From NCBI GenBank assembly GCA_036276735.1, contig DASUOH010000017.1:1-38891 (forward strand): a stretch of DNA of 38,891 nucleotides. Reading direction: 5' to 3'. The notes beneath the pieces were generated by a model that was given only the letters and a program-made list of their open reading frames with translations, was not told the origin of the DNA and did not search any database. This document shows positions 7,818 to 16,486 of the stretch, in pieces (position 1 is the stretch's first letter; every line of letters begins with the position of its first letter). Origin of the DNA: VRUE01 sp036276735 (GTDB taxonomy: Bacteria > Actinomycetota > Thermoleophilia > Solirubrobacterales > 70-9). The position numbers and the translations under genes were made by a program.

Positions 7818-8531
7818 GTGCGCGCCAAGGACGAGGTCCGCAGGGAGATCTGGAAGGCGATGGACCGCGAGGGCGTCTCGCGCTTTCCGGGCGCCGAGGG
7901 CCGCATCCCGAACTTCGCCGGCGCGCGGCTCGCGGCCGAGAAGCTGGCCGGCCACCGGCTCTGGAAGCGAGCGCGCGCGATCAAGGCGAACCCGGATTCG
8001 CCGCAAACGCAGGCCCGCCGCCTTGCGCTGGAGGAAGGCAAGACGCTGATCATGGCGGTGCCGAGGCTGCGTGACCCTCACCCCTTCCGGGTGCTCGAGC
8101 CGAAGCGGCTCTCCAAGGCCGCGATGAAGGAGGCGGCGACGATCAAGGGAGCGCTGAAGCACGGGCGCGTCGTCGCGCTCGACGACCTGCCCGAGATCGA
8201 CTTCGTGCTCTGCGGTTCAGTTGCGGTCAACCTGAGCGGCGCCCGGATCGGCAAGGGCGGTGGCTACTCCGACCTCGAGTACGGCGTCTTGATCGACGCA
8301 GGCAAGATCGACGACCATACGACCGTGGCGACGACCGTCCATCCGATCCAAATCGTCCGCCGTCACCTGATGGTGACCGCACACGACCTGCCGGTCGACG
8401 TGATCGCCACCCCGCGCGCCGTGATCGACGTCGAGCGTCAGTTCGAGCGGCCGCGCGGGATCCTCTGGGATCACCTGCAGCCGCCGCAGATTCGTGAGAT
8501 CCCGATCCTGGAACGGATGGGCTATGCCTGA
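7818..8531 (+). CDS. 5-formyltetrahydrofolate cyclo-ligase family protein
   Basis: 237 residues from a GTG at 7818 (MRAKDEVRREIWKAM). The frame is open far upstream, but that part is the antisense of the transpeptidase gene; the GTG is chosen because the charged RAKDEVRREIW helix starts the family fold. The nucleotide-binding signature is GKGGGYSDLEYGVL, close to the family's GxGGGYYDR motif, with D and E in place of YDR. This divergence matches the MTHFS-domain (MTHFSD-like) branch more than classical cyclo-ligase, so ATP-dependent 5-formyl-THF conversion is plausible but not certain. The stop overlaps the next gene by 8 nt. Confidence 0.75.
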   Translation: MRAKDEVRREIWKAMDREGVSRFPGAEGRIPNFAGARLAAEKLAGHRLWKRARAIKANPDSPQTQARRLALEEGKTLIMAVPRLRDPHPFRVLEPKRLSKAAMKEAATIKGALKHGRVVALDDLPEIDFVLCGSVAVNLSGARIGKGGGYSDLEYGVLIDAGKIDDHTTVATTVHPIQIVRRHLMVTAHDLPVDVIATPRAVIDVERQFERPRGILWDHLQPPQIREIPILERMGYA

Positions 8532-9435
8532 GCTGGCTTCCGTCGAGGCGCGGGCCTTCCCGGCGACGGACTACGGCAATCCGGACCCGGAGTGGCTGCG
8601 GATCGACTGGCGCGAGCACCTGCGACGGGTGGAGCTGCCCGGGGCGGACGTCAACTACGTCGACATCGGTGAGGGCGAGCCGATCCTCTTCGTCCATGGC
8701 CTCGCCGGCTGCTGGCGCAACTGGCTCGAGAACGTCCCCCACTTCGCCCACTCCTACCGCGTCCTGGCGCTTGACCTGCCCGGATTCGGCGACAGCCCAA
8801 TGCCGTCATGGGAGATCAGCATGGCGGCTTACGGGAGGCTCCTGCACGACTTCTGCGAGAAGCTGGAGCTCGAACGACTGGCCGCGATCGTCGGCAACTC
8901 GATGGGCGGCTTCGTCTCCACCGAGGCGGTGATCGACGAGCCGTCTCGCTTCGACCGCCTCGTGTTGGTCTCGGCAGCGGGCATCAGCTTCGCCGAGGCC
9001 GAAGGCAGGCGGATCGAAGCGGCGTTCAGGCTCCTCGAGGCGACCATTCCGGCCTTTGCCGGCGCTCGCGAGCGCTGGGTGAAGCGGCCGCGGGGGCGCG
9101 AGATCGCCTTCGGCCGCGTCTTTAAGTACCCCAACCGGGTCCGGCCGGAGCTGCTTGCGGAGCAGATTCACCCCAGCGTCCGCGCCCCGGGCTTTGGCGA
9201 TGCGACCCGCGCCATCGCCGGCTACGACACGCGGCATCGGCTGCCGGAGATCGAGATCCCCGCCTTGGTGGTTTGGGGCTTGAACGACCAGATCGTCCCG
9301 GTCGAGGCGGCGATCGGCTACCACCGGCTGATCGAGGGCTCGCGACTGGAGATCTTCGAGCGCACCGGCCACGTGCCGCAGATGGAGCGGCCGGGGCGCT
9401 TCAACTCGCTCGTCGACGACTTCCTGGCTAAATAG
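8524..9435 (+). CDS. Alpha/beta hydrolase
   Basis: 303 residues from the ATG at 8524, which overlaps the end of the cyclo-ligase-like gene and is the first start consistent with translational coupling. The oxyanion motif FVHGLAG is at 56-62, nucleophile S126 is in GNSMGG, acid D255 is in WGLNDQIVP, and H283 is in TGHVPQME. The cap region is about 150-230. The substrate cannot be read from the sequence. The last base of its TAG stop is the first base of repeat copy B. Confidence 0.85.
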   Translation: MPELASVEARAFPATDYGNPDPEWLRIDWREHLRRVELPGADVNYVDIGEGEPILFVHGLAGCWRNWLENVPHFAHSYRVLALDLPGFGDSPMPSWEISMAAYGRLLHDFCEKLELERLAAIVGNSMGGFVSTEAVIDEPSRFDRLVLVSAAGISFAEAEGRRIEAAFRLLEATIPAFAGARERWVKRPRGREIAFGRVFKYPNRVRPELLAEQIHPSVRAPGFGDATRAIAGYDTRHRLPEIEIPALVVWGLNDQIVPVEAAIGYHRLIEGSRLEIFERTGHVPQMERPGRFNSLVDDFLAK

Positions 9436-9547
9436 GGCCTATCCCGGTAGGGGTTCCACTTAACTTTTTCTGAAGACAGCCTCCGGCCGTCCGAGGTTGG
9501 AAGCCCAGAAAAAGTACAAGACGTTCCACCCCTACCGGGATAGGCCC
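9435..9547 (-). repeat. Family 1 palindromic element, copy B
   Basis: Lies between two convergent genes, the hydrolase and ilvD. The arms GGGCCTATCCCGGTAGGGGT and ACCCCTACCGGGATAGGCCC pair perfectly over 20 bp. Inside are TTCCACTTAACTTTTTC and GAAAAAGTACAAGACGTTCC: copy A's core seen from the other strand. In the core orientation the apex holds GACGG-(7 nt)-CTGTC, the same small stem as in copies A and E but with a G-T pair. The outer arms match copy D (19895) but differ entirely from A, C and E. Confidence 0.85.
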
Positions 9548-9554
9548 GAAAGCC

Positions 9555-11249
9555 TCAGGCCGTCACTGCGCCGGCCGAAGCAGACGAAACAGTTGCCGCG
9601 TACTTGGCCATCACGCCCCTGAGGTAGGCGGGCTCGGGCGGCTCGTATTCGGCGACGCGCTTGGCAATCTCCTCGTCGGAAAGCGCTACGTCGAGGCGGC
9701 GCGCGTCGACGTCGAAGCTGATCTCGTCGCCCTCACGCACTGCGCCGATCGGCCCGCCCTTCACCGCCTCCGGAGCGACGTGACCCGCCATCAGTCCACG
9801 CGTGGCGCCCGAGAAGCGCCCGTCGGTGAGGAGCGCCACCTCCTCGCCGAGACCCTCGCCGACGATCGCCGCGGTGACCTGCAGCATCTCGCGCATGCCC
9901 GGCCCGCCGGCCGGTCCCTCGTTGCGGATGACGACGATGTCGCCGGGTCGAATCCGCTGGTCCTTTACCGCGCGGAAGCATTCCTGCTCGTTCTCGAAGA
10001 CGCGCGCCGGGCCGACCTGCTTGGTCCGCTCGGTGCCGGCAAGCTTGACCACCGCCCCCTCCGGGGCGAGATTGCCGCGCAGGATCGCCAGGCCGCCTTC
10101 GGCCTTGACCGGGTCGGCGAGCGAGCGCACGACCTCCTGGCCCCCGGCCTCGCCGGCGGCCGCCGCCTCCTCGCCGATCGTGCGGCCGCTGACGGTGATC
10201 TCCTCGCCGTGCAGCAGCCCGGCCTGTGCCAGTCGCTGCAGGATCAGCGGCACGCCGCCGGCCCGGTAGAGGTCGGTGGCGACGAAGCGCCCCCCCGGCT
10301 TGAGGTCGGCGAGCAGCGGCGTCTGCCGAGAGATCCGCTCGAAGTCGTCGATGCTCAGCTCGACGCCGGCCTCGCGGGCGACCGCGAGTAGGTGGAGGAC
10401 GCCGTTGGTCGAGCCGCCGGAGGCGCAGACGCAGGCGATCGCGTTTTCGAGCGACTCGCGGGTGATGACGCGGCTCGGCCGCAGGTCCTCCGCCAGGACC
10501 TTCATCGCCATCTCGCCGATCTTCTCGGCGACGGTTCCCTTCTCGTCGTCTTCGGCGGGGACCATCGCCGAGCCGCTGGGGCTGATCCCGAGCGCCTCGA
10601 AGGCGCAGGCCATCGTGTTGGCGGTGAACTGGCCGCCGCAGGCGCCGGCGCCGGGGCTCGCGGCTGCCTCCAGCTCGTGCAGTTCCTCGTCGCTCATGTC
10701 GCCGGCGGCGTGGGCGCCGATCGCCTCGAAGACGTCGAGGATCGTCACGTCGCGATCGTGCCAGCGGCCCGGCGCGATCGAGCCGCCGTAGAGCATCAGC
10801 GAAGGGACGTCGAGCCTGGCCAGCGCCATCACGCAGCCGGGAATCGTCTTGTCGCAGCCTGACAGCGCGACGATCGCGTCGAACTGGTAGCCGCGGGCCG
10901 TCAGCTCGATCGAGTCGGCGATCACCTCGCGGCTGACCAGCGAGGTCTTCATCCCCTCGGTGCCCATCGTGATCCCGTCGGAGATCGCAATCGTGTTGAA
11001 CTCCATCGGCGTGCCACCGGCGGCGCGCACGCCCTCTTTGATGTGCTCGGCGAGGCCGCGCAGGTGGAAGTTGCACGGCATCGCCTCGATCCAGGTGTTG
11101 GCGATCCCGATCGTCGGCCGGCTCAGCGCGTCGTCGTCGAAGCCGATCCCCTTCATGTAGGAGCGGGCCGCGGCGCGCTCGGGTCCGTCGAAGACGACGC
11201 TGGAGCGGGGACGCGGGAGGCTGGTCGCGGTGTGGCCGTTGCTGCTCAT
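9555..11249 (-). CDS. ilvD: Dihydroxy-acid dehydratase
   Basis: 564 residues, full length. It dehydrates 2,3-dihydroxy acids to 2-oxo acids in valine, isoleucine and leucine synthesis. The iron-sulfur ligands are visible: C59 (MPCNFH), C132 (SGCDKT) and C204 (GACGGQFTAN). K134 in the CDK motif is the lysine that is carbamylated to hold Mg in this family. Three cysteine ligands suggest the 2Fe-2S class. It follows thiD by 9 nt, so it is probably the last gene of the comM-dprA-thiD-ilvD run. Confidence 0.95.
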   Translation of the reverse strand: MSSNGHTATSLPRPRSSVVFDGPERAAARSYMKGIGFDDDALSRPTIGIANTWIEAMPCNFHLRGLAEHIKEGVRAAGGTPMEFNTIAISDGITMGTEGMKTSLVSREVIADSIELTARGYQFDAIVALSGCDKTIPGCVMALARLDVPSLMLYGGSIAPGRWHDRDVTILDVFEAIGAHAAGDMSDEELHELEAAASPGAGACGGQFTANTMACAFEALGISPSGSAMVPAEDDEKGTVAEKIGEMAMKVLAEDLRPSRVITRESLENAIACVCASGGSTNGVLHLLAVAREAGVELSIDDFERISRQTPLLADLKPGGRFVATDLYRAGGVPLILQRLAQAGLLHGEEITVSGRTIGEEAAAAGEAGGQEVVRSLADPVKAEGGLAILRGNLAPEGAVVKLAGTERTKQVGPARVFENEQECFRAVKDQRIRPGDIVVIRNEGPAGGPGMREMLQVTAAIVGEGLGEEVALLTDGRFSGATRGLMAGHVAPEAVKGGPIGAVREGDEISFDVDARRLDVALSDEEIAKRVAEYEPPEPAYLRGVMAKYAATVSSASAGAVTA

Positions 11250-11258
11250 GCTTGGAAT

Positions 11259-12080
11259 CTAATCGGCGTCGCGCTCCGGCCGCCGGTCGGCGACTTCGAG
11301 GGCATCGACGGGACCGGCGCCGCGGCCGATGCCGCGCAACCCGGCGGCGACAGCCGCGGAGGCGACCTCGCGAGCCTTGCGCGCCGCCTCCAGGGGAGCC
11401 AAGCCATGCGCCAGATACGCCGCCAGCGCGGATGAATGCGTGCAACCGGAGCCATGCGCGGCGCCGGCCGGATGACGGTCGCCCTCGATTGCCGCGGCAT
11501 CGCTGCCGTCGAAGAAGAGATCGACCAGCCGCTCACTGTGACCGCCGGTGACGACCACCGCCTGCGGCCCGAGCGCCAGCACCTCGCGGGCGAGGTCCTC
11601 CTGGCAGGCGCCTTCCTCCGCACCGGAGAGAGCCCGCGCCTCGGGAATGTTCGGAGTGACCACCGTGGCCATCGGCAGCAGCCGAACAGCGAGCGCTTCC
11701 TGCGCCTCGGGGTCGAGCAGCGAAGCGCCGCTCTCGGCGACCATCACCGGATCGACGACGATCGGGGCATTCACGTCGACCATCAGGGCCAGGCAGGCGA
11801 CGACTGCCTCTATCGCCTGCGCGGTGCCGACCATGCCGACCTTTATCGCGTCGACCCCGATGTCCTCGGCGACGGCAGAGACCTGGGCGATGATCATCTC
11901 CGGGGAGACCGGCTCGACCGAATCGACGCCGACCGTGTTCTGCGCGGTGATCGCCGTGATCGCGGTCATTCCGTGCACGCCGCAGCGCGCGAAGGCCTTG
12001 AGGTCCGCCTGGATGCCGGCGCCGCCACCGGAATCGGAGCCGGCGATCGATAGGACGGTTGGAATTCGCTTCCGGTTCAT
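11259..12080 (-). CDS. thiD: Hydroxymethylpyrimidine / phosphomethylpyrimidine kinase
   Basis: 273 residues, ribokinase-fold. The N-terminus SIAGSDSGGGAGIQADLKAF, the central VVDPVMVAESGASLLDPEA and the C-terminal anion-hole region HGSGCTHSSALAAYLAHG are diagnostic of ThiD. It phosphorylates HMP and HMP-P for thiamin synthesis. No other thi gene and no TPP riboswitch is visible around it; the 12-nt gap after dprA suggests it is carried as an operon passenger. Confidence 0.94.
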   Translation of the reverse strand: MNRKRIPTVLSIAGSDSGGGAGIQADLKAFARCGVHGMTAITAITAQNTVGVDSVEPVSPEMIIAQVSAVAEDIGVDAIKVGMVGTAQAIEAVVACLALMVDVNAPIVVDPVMVAESGASLLDPEAQEALAVRLLPMATVVTPNIPEARALSGAEEGACQEDLAREVLALGPQAVVVTGGHSERLVDLFFDGSDAAAIEGDRHPAGAAHGSGCTHSSALAAYLAHGLAPLEAARKAREVASAAVAAGLRGIGRGAGPVDALEVADRRPERDAD

Positions 12081-12092
12081 CGTTTCTCCAGA

Positions 12093-13214
12093 CTAGTCGT
12101 CGTGTGATCTCAGATTCGTGCGCGTATAGGTCCCAAGCGGAGAGCAGGTGACGTAGCCGAATGCCTCCAGCTCCGCGAGTGCCGTTGCCGCCTCGGCGCC
12201 CCCGACGCCGAGCGCCGCGGCGACGGCGTCGCAGTTCGCGGCTCCCCGCTCGACGGCGGCAAGTGCCGAGCCGACAGCGGGCGAAAGCGGCGGCCCTGCA
12301 GGGCGAGTCCGCTGCGCTTGCGGCCCCAACATCGCGTCGAGGACGTCCTCCGCATCGCGAACGACGCAGGCCCCGCCGGCGAGGAGGCCATTCGGAGCGG
12401 CCGAGAGTCGCGATCCCACCGGCCCCGGCACGGCGCCGAGATCGCGACCCAGGTCGGCAGCCAGATCCGCGGTGATCAGCGAGCCGGAGCGCTCCGCCGC
12501 CTCGACGACGACCGTCATGCCTGCGAGCGCGGCCATGATCCGGTTGCGCGCCGGAAACGCCCAGCGCCAAGCGCCCGTCCCCGGCGGCAGCTCGGAGAGG
12601 ACAAGCCCCCGCTCGCAGATCTGCCGCCACAGCGAACGATGCGAAGCGGGATAGGCGACGTCGGCGCCGCAGCCGAGCACCGCGACGGTGCGCCCCCCGG
12701 CCAGCGCGCCGCGATGCGCGCGGCCGTCGATCCCGAAAGCGAGGCCGCTGACCACGACGAGGCCCGCCGCCGCGAGTTCCCGTCCCAGCGCTTCCGCCAC
12801 CTCGCGGCCATAGGTGGAGGCGCGGCGGGCACCGACGACCGTCACGGTCGCAGCGGGATCGAGCTCGGCGAGCAGCGCCGGATCGCCGCGGCCGAACAGC
12901 GCCCAAGGCGCATCGGCAGCATCCCGTAGGCCGGACGGAAAGCGGGCGTCGTGGCGGCAGCAGGCCCAGCACTCGGCGACAGCGAGCGCCTGGCGCAGGG
13001 ACTGCTCCGGCGTCGCCACCACCCGCGCCAGCAGTTGTCCCGCAATGCGCGGCGCGGCTGCCGCGACCAGGTCCTCGTTGGAGAGGCGCAGCAGTTCGGG
13101 CGAGCGCGAGCCCACCGCTCCGGTCGCCAGCCGCTCGATGTATGGGGCGAGGTGGGCGAGCAAACGGCCACGACGGAGGCATTCGACACAGGCCGACGGC
13201 TCGTGACTGATCAT
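12093..13214 (-). CDS. dprA: DNA processing protein DprA
   Basis: 373 residues. The Rossmann-like DNA-binding core is clear: TVTVVGARRASTYGREVAEA, then VVSGLAFGIDGRAHRGAL, VLGCGADVAYPASHRSLW, PARNRIMAALAGMTVVVEAA and SGSLITADLAADLGRD. The last 60 residues look like the usual winged-helix tail. DprA loads RecA on incoming single strands during transformation. The first 20 residues carry CVECLRRG, and CWACCRHD lies near residue 83; the paired cysteines could bind a metal. It overlaps comM by 4 nt (ATGA). Confidence 0.92.
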   Translation of the reverse strand: MISHEPSACVECLRRGRLLAHLAPYIERLATGAVGSRSPELLRLSNEDLVAAAAPRIAGQLLARVVATPEQSLRQALAVAECWACCRHDARFPSGLRDAADAPWALFGRGDPALLAELDPAATVTVVGARRASTYGREVAEALGRELAAAGLVVVSGLAFGIDGRAHRGALAGGRTVAVLGCGADVAYPASHRSLWRQICERGLVLSELPPGTGAWRWAFPARNRIMAALAGMTVVVEAAERSGSLITADLAADLGRDLGAVPGPVGSRLSAAPNGLLAGGACVVRDAEDVLDAMLGPQAQRTRPAGPPLSPAVGSALAAVERGAANCDAVAAALGVGGAEAATALAELEAFGYVTCSPLGTYTRTNLRSHDD

Positions 13215-14704
13215 CGCTCGCGCCTCCTCAATTGCAGGGCCTGGGCCATGTGGTCACGGTCGATCCGCTCGGCGCCGGCGAGGTCGGCGATGGTGCGAGC
13301 GAGCCGCAGGACGCGGTCGTGGGCGCGCCCGCTGAGACGGTGCCGGGCGTAGACCTCCGCCAGCAGCCCAGCCGCTTCCTCGCTCACCGCGCAGTCCCGC
13401 GTCTCGGCCGGGGTCAGGTCGGCGTTGCAACGGCCGGGCCCGAGGCGGCGCTCCTGCCGCTCACGCGCCGCGGCGATCCGCTCTCGGACCGCGGCTGAGG
13501 GCTCACCGGGGGGGCCGGCGATCTCCTCTGCGTCCGGCTGCCGCACCGCGACGAGGATGTCGACGCGGTCGGCGAGGGCGCCGCTCAGGCGCCCCTGGTA
13601 CCGCCGTACTTCGAGTGGCCCGCACTCGCACTCCGGGTCGGCCTCCCCGCGCCCGCACGGGCACGGGTTCGAGGCGGCGACGAGCATGAAGCGACACGGG
13701 AGCCGGCGGTTGGCACCGGCCCGGGCGACGGTGACCCAACCGGCCTCGAGCGGCGCCCGCAGAGCCTCGAGGGCGTCGCGACGGAACTCGCAGAGCTCGT
13801 CCAAAAAGAGGACGCCGCGATGAGCGATCGTCGCCTCGCCCGGCCCGGGTGGGTTGCCGCCGCCGACCAGGCCGGCCGGGCTGACCGTGTGGTGCGGCGC
13901 CCGGAAGGGGCGGCCGCCGACCCGCTGCGTGTCGAGCCGCCCACAGGCGCTGGCGATCCGGGCGACCTCCAAGGCCTCCGACCTGGCCAGCGGCGGCAGG
14001 ATCGAGGGCAGGCGGCTCGCGGCCAGCGACTTGCCGGCGCCGGGCGGGCCGATCATCAGCAGGTTGTGCCCGCCGGCCGCCGCGACCTCCAGCGCGTAGC
14101 GCAGATGCGGCTGACCGCGCAGGTCGGCGAGGTCCGGGCCGCCCTCCTCGCCGGACAGGCCGAGCGCCAGTCGCTCTGGCCGCGGCGGCGCCCAGTCGCC
14201 TGCCGCCAGTCCCTGCACCTGGTCCAGGCCCTCCAGCGGCAGTACCTCGATCCCATCGACCAGCGCCGCCTCGGGGCCGTTGGCGGCCGGCACGACGATC
14301 GTCCTCGCCCCCCGCTCCCTCGCCGCCTCGGCGATCACCAGGGCGCCGTTGACGCTCCGCAGGGAGCCGTCGAGCGCCAGCTCGCCGACCATGACAGTGC
14401 GCCCGAGCGCCTCCCACGACAGCTGGCCGGAGGCGACCAGGAGCGCGACGGCGATCGGCAGGTCCAGCCCCGGCCCCGCCTTGCGCAGGCTGGCCGGCGC
14501 CAGGTTGGCGACGATCCGCCGCAGCGGGAACTCGAAGCCGCAGTTGCCGAGCGCCGCCCGCACCCGCTCGCGCGCCTCGCGGACCGCCGCGTCGGGCAAC
14601 CCGACCACCGAGAACGCCGGCATGCCGCGCCGCACGTCGACCTCGACCCGGACGGGGCGGGCTTCGATCCCGTCGAGCGTGAAGGTATTTGCCGTGGCGA
14701 GCAT
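13211..14704 (-). CDS. comM: ComM / YifB family Mg-chelatase-like AAA ATPase
   Basis: 497 residues. An N-terminal Lon-like ChlI domain (FSVVGLPDAAVREARERVRA) is followed by the AAA core: Walker A GPPGAGKS at 219-226 and Walker B GVLFLDEL. A cysteine-rich insert (NPCPCGRGEADPECECG) is typical of the family. ComM is a hexameric helicase promoting branch migration in natural transformation. Its pairing with dprA, with yraN divergent upstream, follows common actinobacterial order, although yraN is on the opposite strand here. Confidence 0.93.
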   Translation of the reverse strand: MLATANTFTLDGIEARPVRVEVDVRRGMPAFSVVGLPDAAVREARERVRAALGNCGFEFPLRRIVANLAPASLRKAGPGLDLPIAVALLVASGQLSWEALGRTVMVGELALDGSLRSVNGALVIAEAARERGARTIVVPAANGPEAALVDGIEVLPLEGLDQVQGLAAGDWAPPRPERLALGLSGEEGGPDLADLRGQPHLRYALEVAAAGGHNLLMIGPPGAGKSLAASRLPSILPPLARSEALEVARIASACGRLDTQRVGGRPFRAPHHTVSPAGLVGGGNPPGPGEATIAHRGVLFLDELCEFRRDALEALRAPLEAGWVTVARAGANRRLPCRFMLVAASNPCPCGRGEADPECECGPLEVRRYQGRLSGALADRVDILVAVRQPDAEEIAGPPGEPSAAVRERIAAARERQERRLGPGRCNADLTPAETRDCAVSEEAAGLLAEVYARHRLSGRAHDRVLRLARTIADLAGAERIDRDHMAQALQLRRRER

Positions 14705-14816
14705 GGACCCAACGCTCCCCGACCGAGACGCGCGTGTGGTGCGCAGATCTCAAATCTTCAGTGCCCTCTTTGTCACCAAAGGCATGAGCGGACCGGCTCC
14801 CCTAGCTTCGCCCCCG

Positions 14817-15194
14817 ATGACGGTGCAGCGACAGCGGCTTGGGCGGCGCGCCGAGGAGCTCGTCGCAGGCCGGTTCACCGCCTGCGGCTGGGAGATCATC
14901 GAGCGCAACGCCCGCACCCGCTACGGCGAGCTCGACCTCGTCGCGCTCGATCGCAAGGCGCTCGTCTTCGTCGAGGTAAAAGCCGGTCGCGCCAGCTCGA
15001 CCTACGGCCCGGAGCGCCCGATCCTCGCGATCGACCTTCGCAAGCAGCGCCGCGTCCGCCGCCTCGCCACCGCCTGGCTTGCCGAACGCCGCCAGCTGCC
15101 CCCCTACACCGACATCCGCTTCGACGCCGTCGGCGTCACCTTCGACCGCGCCGGCCGCCTAACCGACTTCGAGCACATCGAGGGCGCCTTCTAG
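14817..15194 (+). CDS. yraN: UPF0102 (YraN) family nuclease-fold protein
   Basis: 125 residues from the ATG at 14817 (MTVQRQRLGRRAEEL). An in-frame ATG at 14784 would add 11 residues; neither has a good ribosome site, and the shorter form fits the usual 110-130 residue family size. The restriction-endonuclease-like core is visible: RYGELDLVALDRKALVFVEV followed by K, giving the D...ExK pattern. Function is not established for the family. It converges on rnhB and their stops overlap by 4 nt. The divergent gap to comM (14705-14816) should hold the promoters. Confidence 0.88.
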   Translation: MTVQRQRLGRRAEELVAGRFTACGWEIIERNARTRYGELDLVALDRKALVFVEVKAGRASSTYGPERPILAIDLRKQRRVRRLATAWLAERRQLPPYTDIRFDAVGVTFDRAGRLTDFEHIEGAF

Positions 15195-15970
15195 CCCGCC
15201 AGCTCGAGTTGGCTATAGGCGACGGAATCGAACGAGCGGCGGTGCAGCGGCGAGATCCCGTTGCGCTCGATCGCCGCACGATGCTCCGGGGTCGAGTAAC
15301 CGACGTGTTCGTCGAAGCCCCATCCGGGGTGCTTCTGGGCGGCGCCGTGCATGTAACGGTCGCGGCTGACCTTCGCAACGACGGAGGCCGCGGCAATCGC
15401 AGCGCTTGTCGCGTCGCCGTCGACCACGGCGCGGTGCGGGACGAGGCAGTCGCGCAGGGCGAAGCCGTCGACCAGACAGATCGCTTCCCGCTCGGGGGCG
15501 AGCCGTTCGAGCGCGCAGGAGAGCGCTTCCAGGTTGGTGACGTGAAGGCCGCGCTGGTCGATGCCCCGCACGCAGCGAACCGCGACCGCGACCCGCGTCG
15601 CTGCGCGAAGCACCGCCGGGTAGAGCTCCTCACGACGCTCGGGCTTCATCTGCTTGGAGTCGTGCAGGCCGGTAAGAGCGCGCCGATCGGCGCGCGACAG
15701 CGTCTCGTAGTCGATCAGAACCGCCGCGGCGACCAGCGGCCCCGCCAGACAGCCTCGTCCCGCCTCGTCGGCTCCCGCGACCAGACGACTGCCGAGCCCG
15801 CGATCGAAGGTGAAGAGCCGGCGCGAGCGCGCCAGCCGGCGCCGGTGCGCCTTGGTCTGCCCCTTAGAAGATGCCGATGCGGTCCGGGGGCCAGTAGGTG
15901 GCGAAGGCCTTGCCGATGATCCAGTCGCGGGGGACGGGGCCCCAGAAACGGCTGTCTTGGCTCGCCCCAC
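15191..15970 (-). CDS. rnhB: Ribonuclease HII (start uncertain)
   Basis: RNase HII removes RNA from DNA, including single ribonucleotides. The motifs ADEAGRG (catalytic D and E), LHDSKQM, DGD and the C-terminal HVGYSTPEHRAAI are present. The start is a puzzle: no in-frame ATG, GTG or TTG lies between the lepB stop (15866) and DEAGRG. The nearest is the GTG at 15970, which overlaps lepB by 107 nt and would add about 40 Ala/Ser/Pro-rich residues unlike the family. A CTG in the RRRLARSRR stretch would give a normal-sized protein of about 210 residues. The end and the function are firm. Confidence 0.88.
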   Translation of the reverse strand: MGRAKTAVSGAPSPATGSSARPSPPTGPRTASASSKGQTKAHRRRLARSRRLFTFDRGLGSRLVAGADEAGRGCLAGPLVAAAVLIDYETLSRADRRALTGLHDSKQMKPERREELYPAVLRAATRVAVAVRCVRGIDQRGLHVTNLEALSCALERLAPEREAICLVDGFALRDCLVPHRAVVDGDATSAAIAAASVVAKVSRDRYMHGAAQKHPGWGFDEHVGYSTPEHRAAIERNGISPLHRRSFDSVAYSQLELAG

Positions 15971-16436
15971 GGTTGTCGCCCATCATGAACCAATGATCGG
16001 GCGGGATGGTGATCGTTTTCGGCAAATTGCAGACGCTGCTGCCGACGCACCTGCCGAACTCGGCATAAGGCTCATCCGTCTTCTCGACCCCGTTGACGAC
16101 CGGGTGGCCGTTGCGGATGCTCAGCCGGTCGCCCGGTCCAGCGACGATCCGCTTGATGAAGTTCTGATCGGAGCGACCCTCGGTCGGCGCGGCGCACGCC
16201 TGCCGGGGGCCGTGTTCGGCCCCGCATTCGGTGCCGTTGTCGGCACCTCCGGGCGGGTGGAAGACGACGATGTCGCCGATCCCGGGATCGGCGAAGTGGT
16301 ACTGGAAGCGGTTGACGAGCACTCGCTGGCCGACGTCCAGGGTCGGCTCCATCGATTCGGAGGGGATCTGGTACGGCTTGACCAGCCAAGCCTGGATCGC
16401 AAGCGCCAGCCCCAGGGCCAGGGCCACGATGACCAC
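15864..16436 (-). CDS. lepB: Signal peptidase I
   Basis: 190 residues from a GTG. One N-terminal membrane segment (VIVALALGLALAIQAWLV) is followed by box B PYQIPSESMEPTL with the catalytic serine, then the box D lysine in NFIKRIVAGPGD and box E GDNRGASQDSRFWGPV. It cuts signal peptides outside the membrane. In-frame codons continue upstream as PKPSGPVGGFVEL without a stop, and a CTG overlapping the rplS stop (CTGA) could be the true start, giving a short cytoplasmic tail. The order rplS-lepB-rnhB is classic for actinobacteria. Confidence 0.92.
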   Translation of the reverse strand: MVIVALALGLALAIQAWLVKPYQIPSESMEPTLDVGQRVLVNRFQYHFADPGIGDIVVFHPPGGADNGTECGAEHGPRQACAAPTEGRSDQNFIKRIVAGPGDRLSIRNGHPVVNGVEKTDEPYAEFGRCVGSSVCNLPKTITIPPDHWFMMGDNRGASQDSRFWGPVPRDWIIGKAFATYWPPDRIGIF

Positions 16437-16486
16437 CAGCTCGACGAAGCCGCCGACCGGCCCGCTCGGCTTAGGGATCCGCGGTC

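Noticed and set aside
9435..9547. Family 1 copies as simple intrinsic terminators
   Set aside because: The T/A tracts lie inside the stem, not after it, and three copies sit between co-directional genes in mixed orientation.
12081..12092. TPP riboswitch before thiD
   Set aside because: Only 12 nt separate thiD from dprA, so there is no room.
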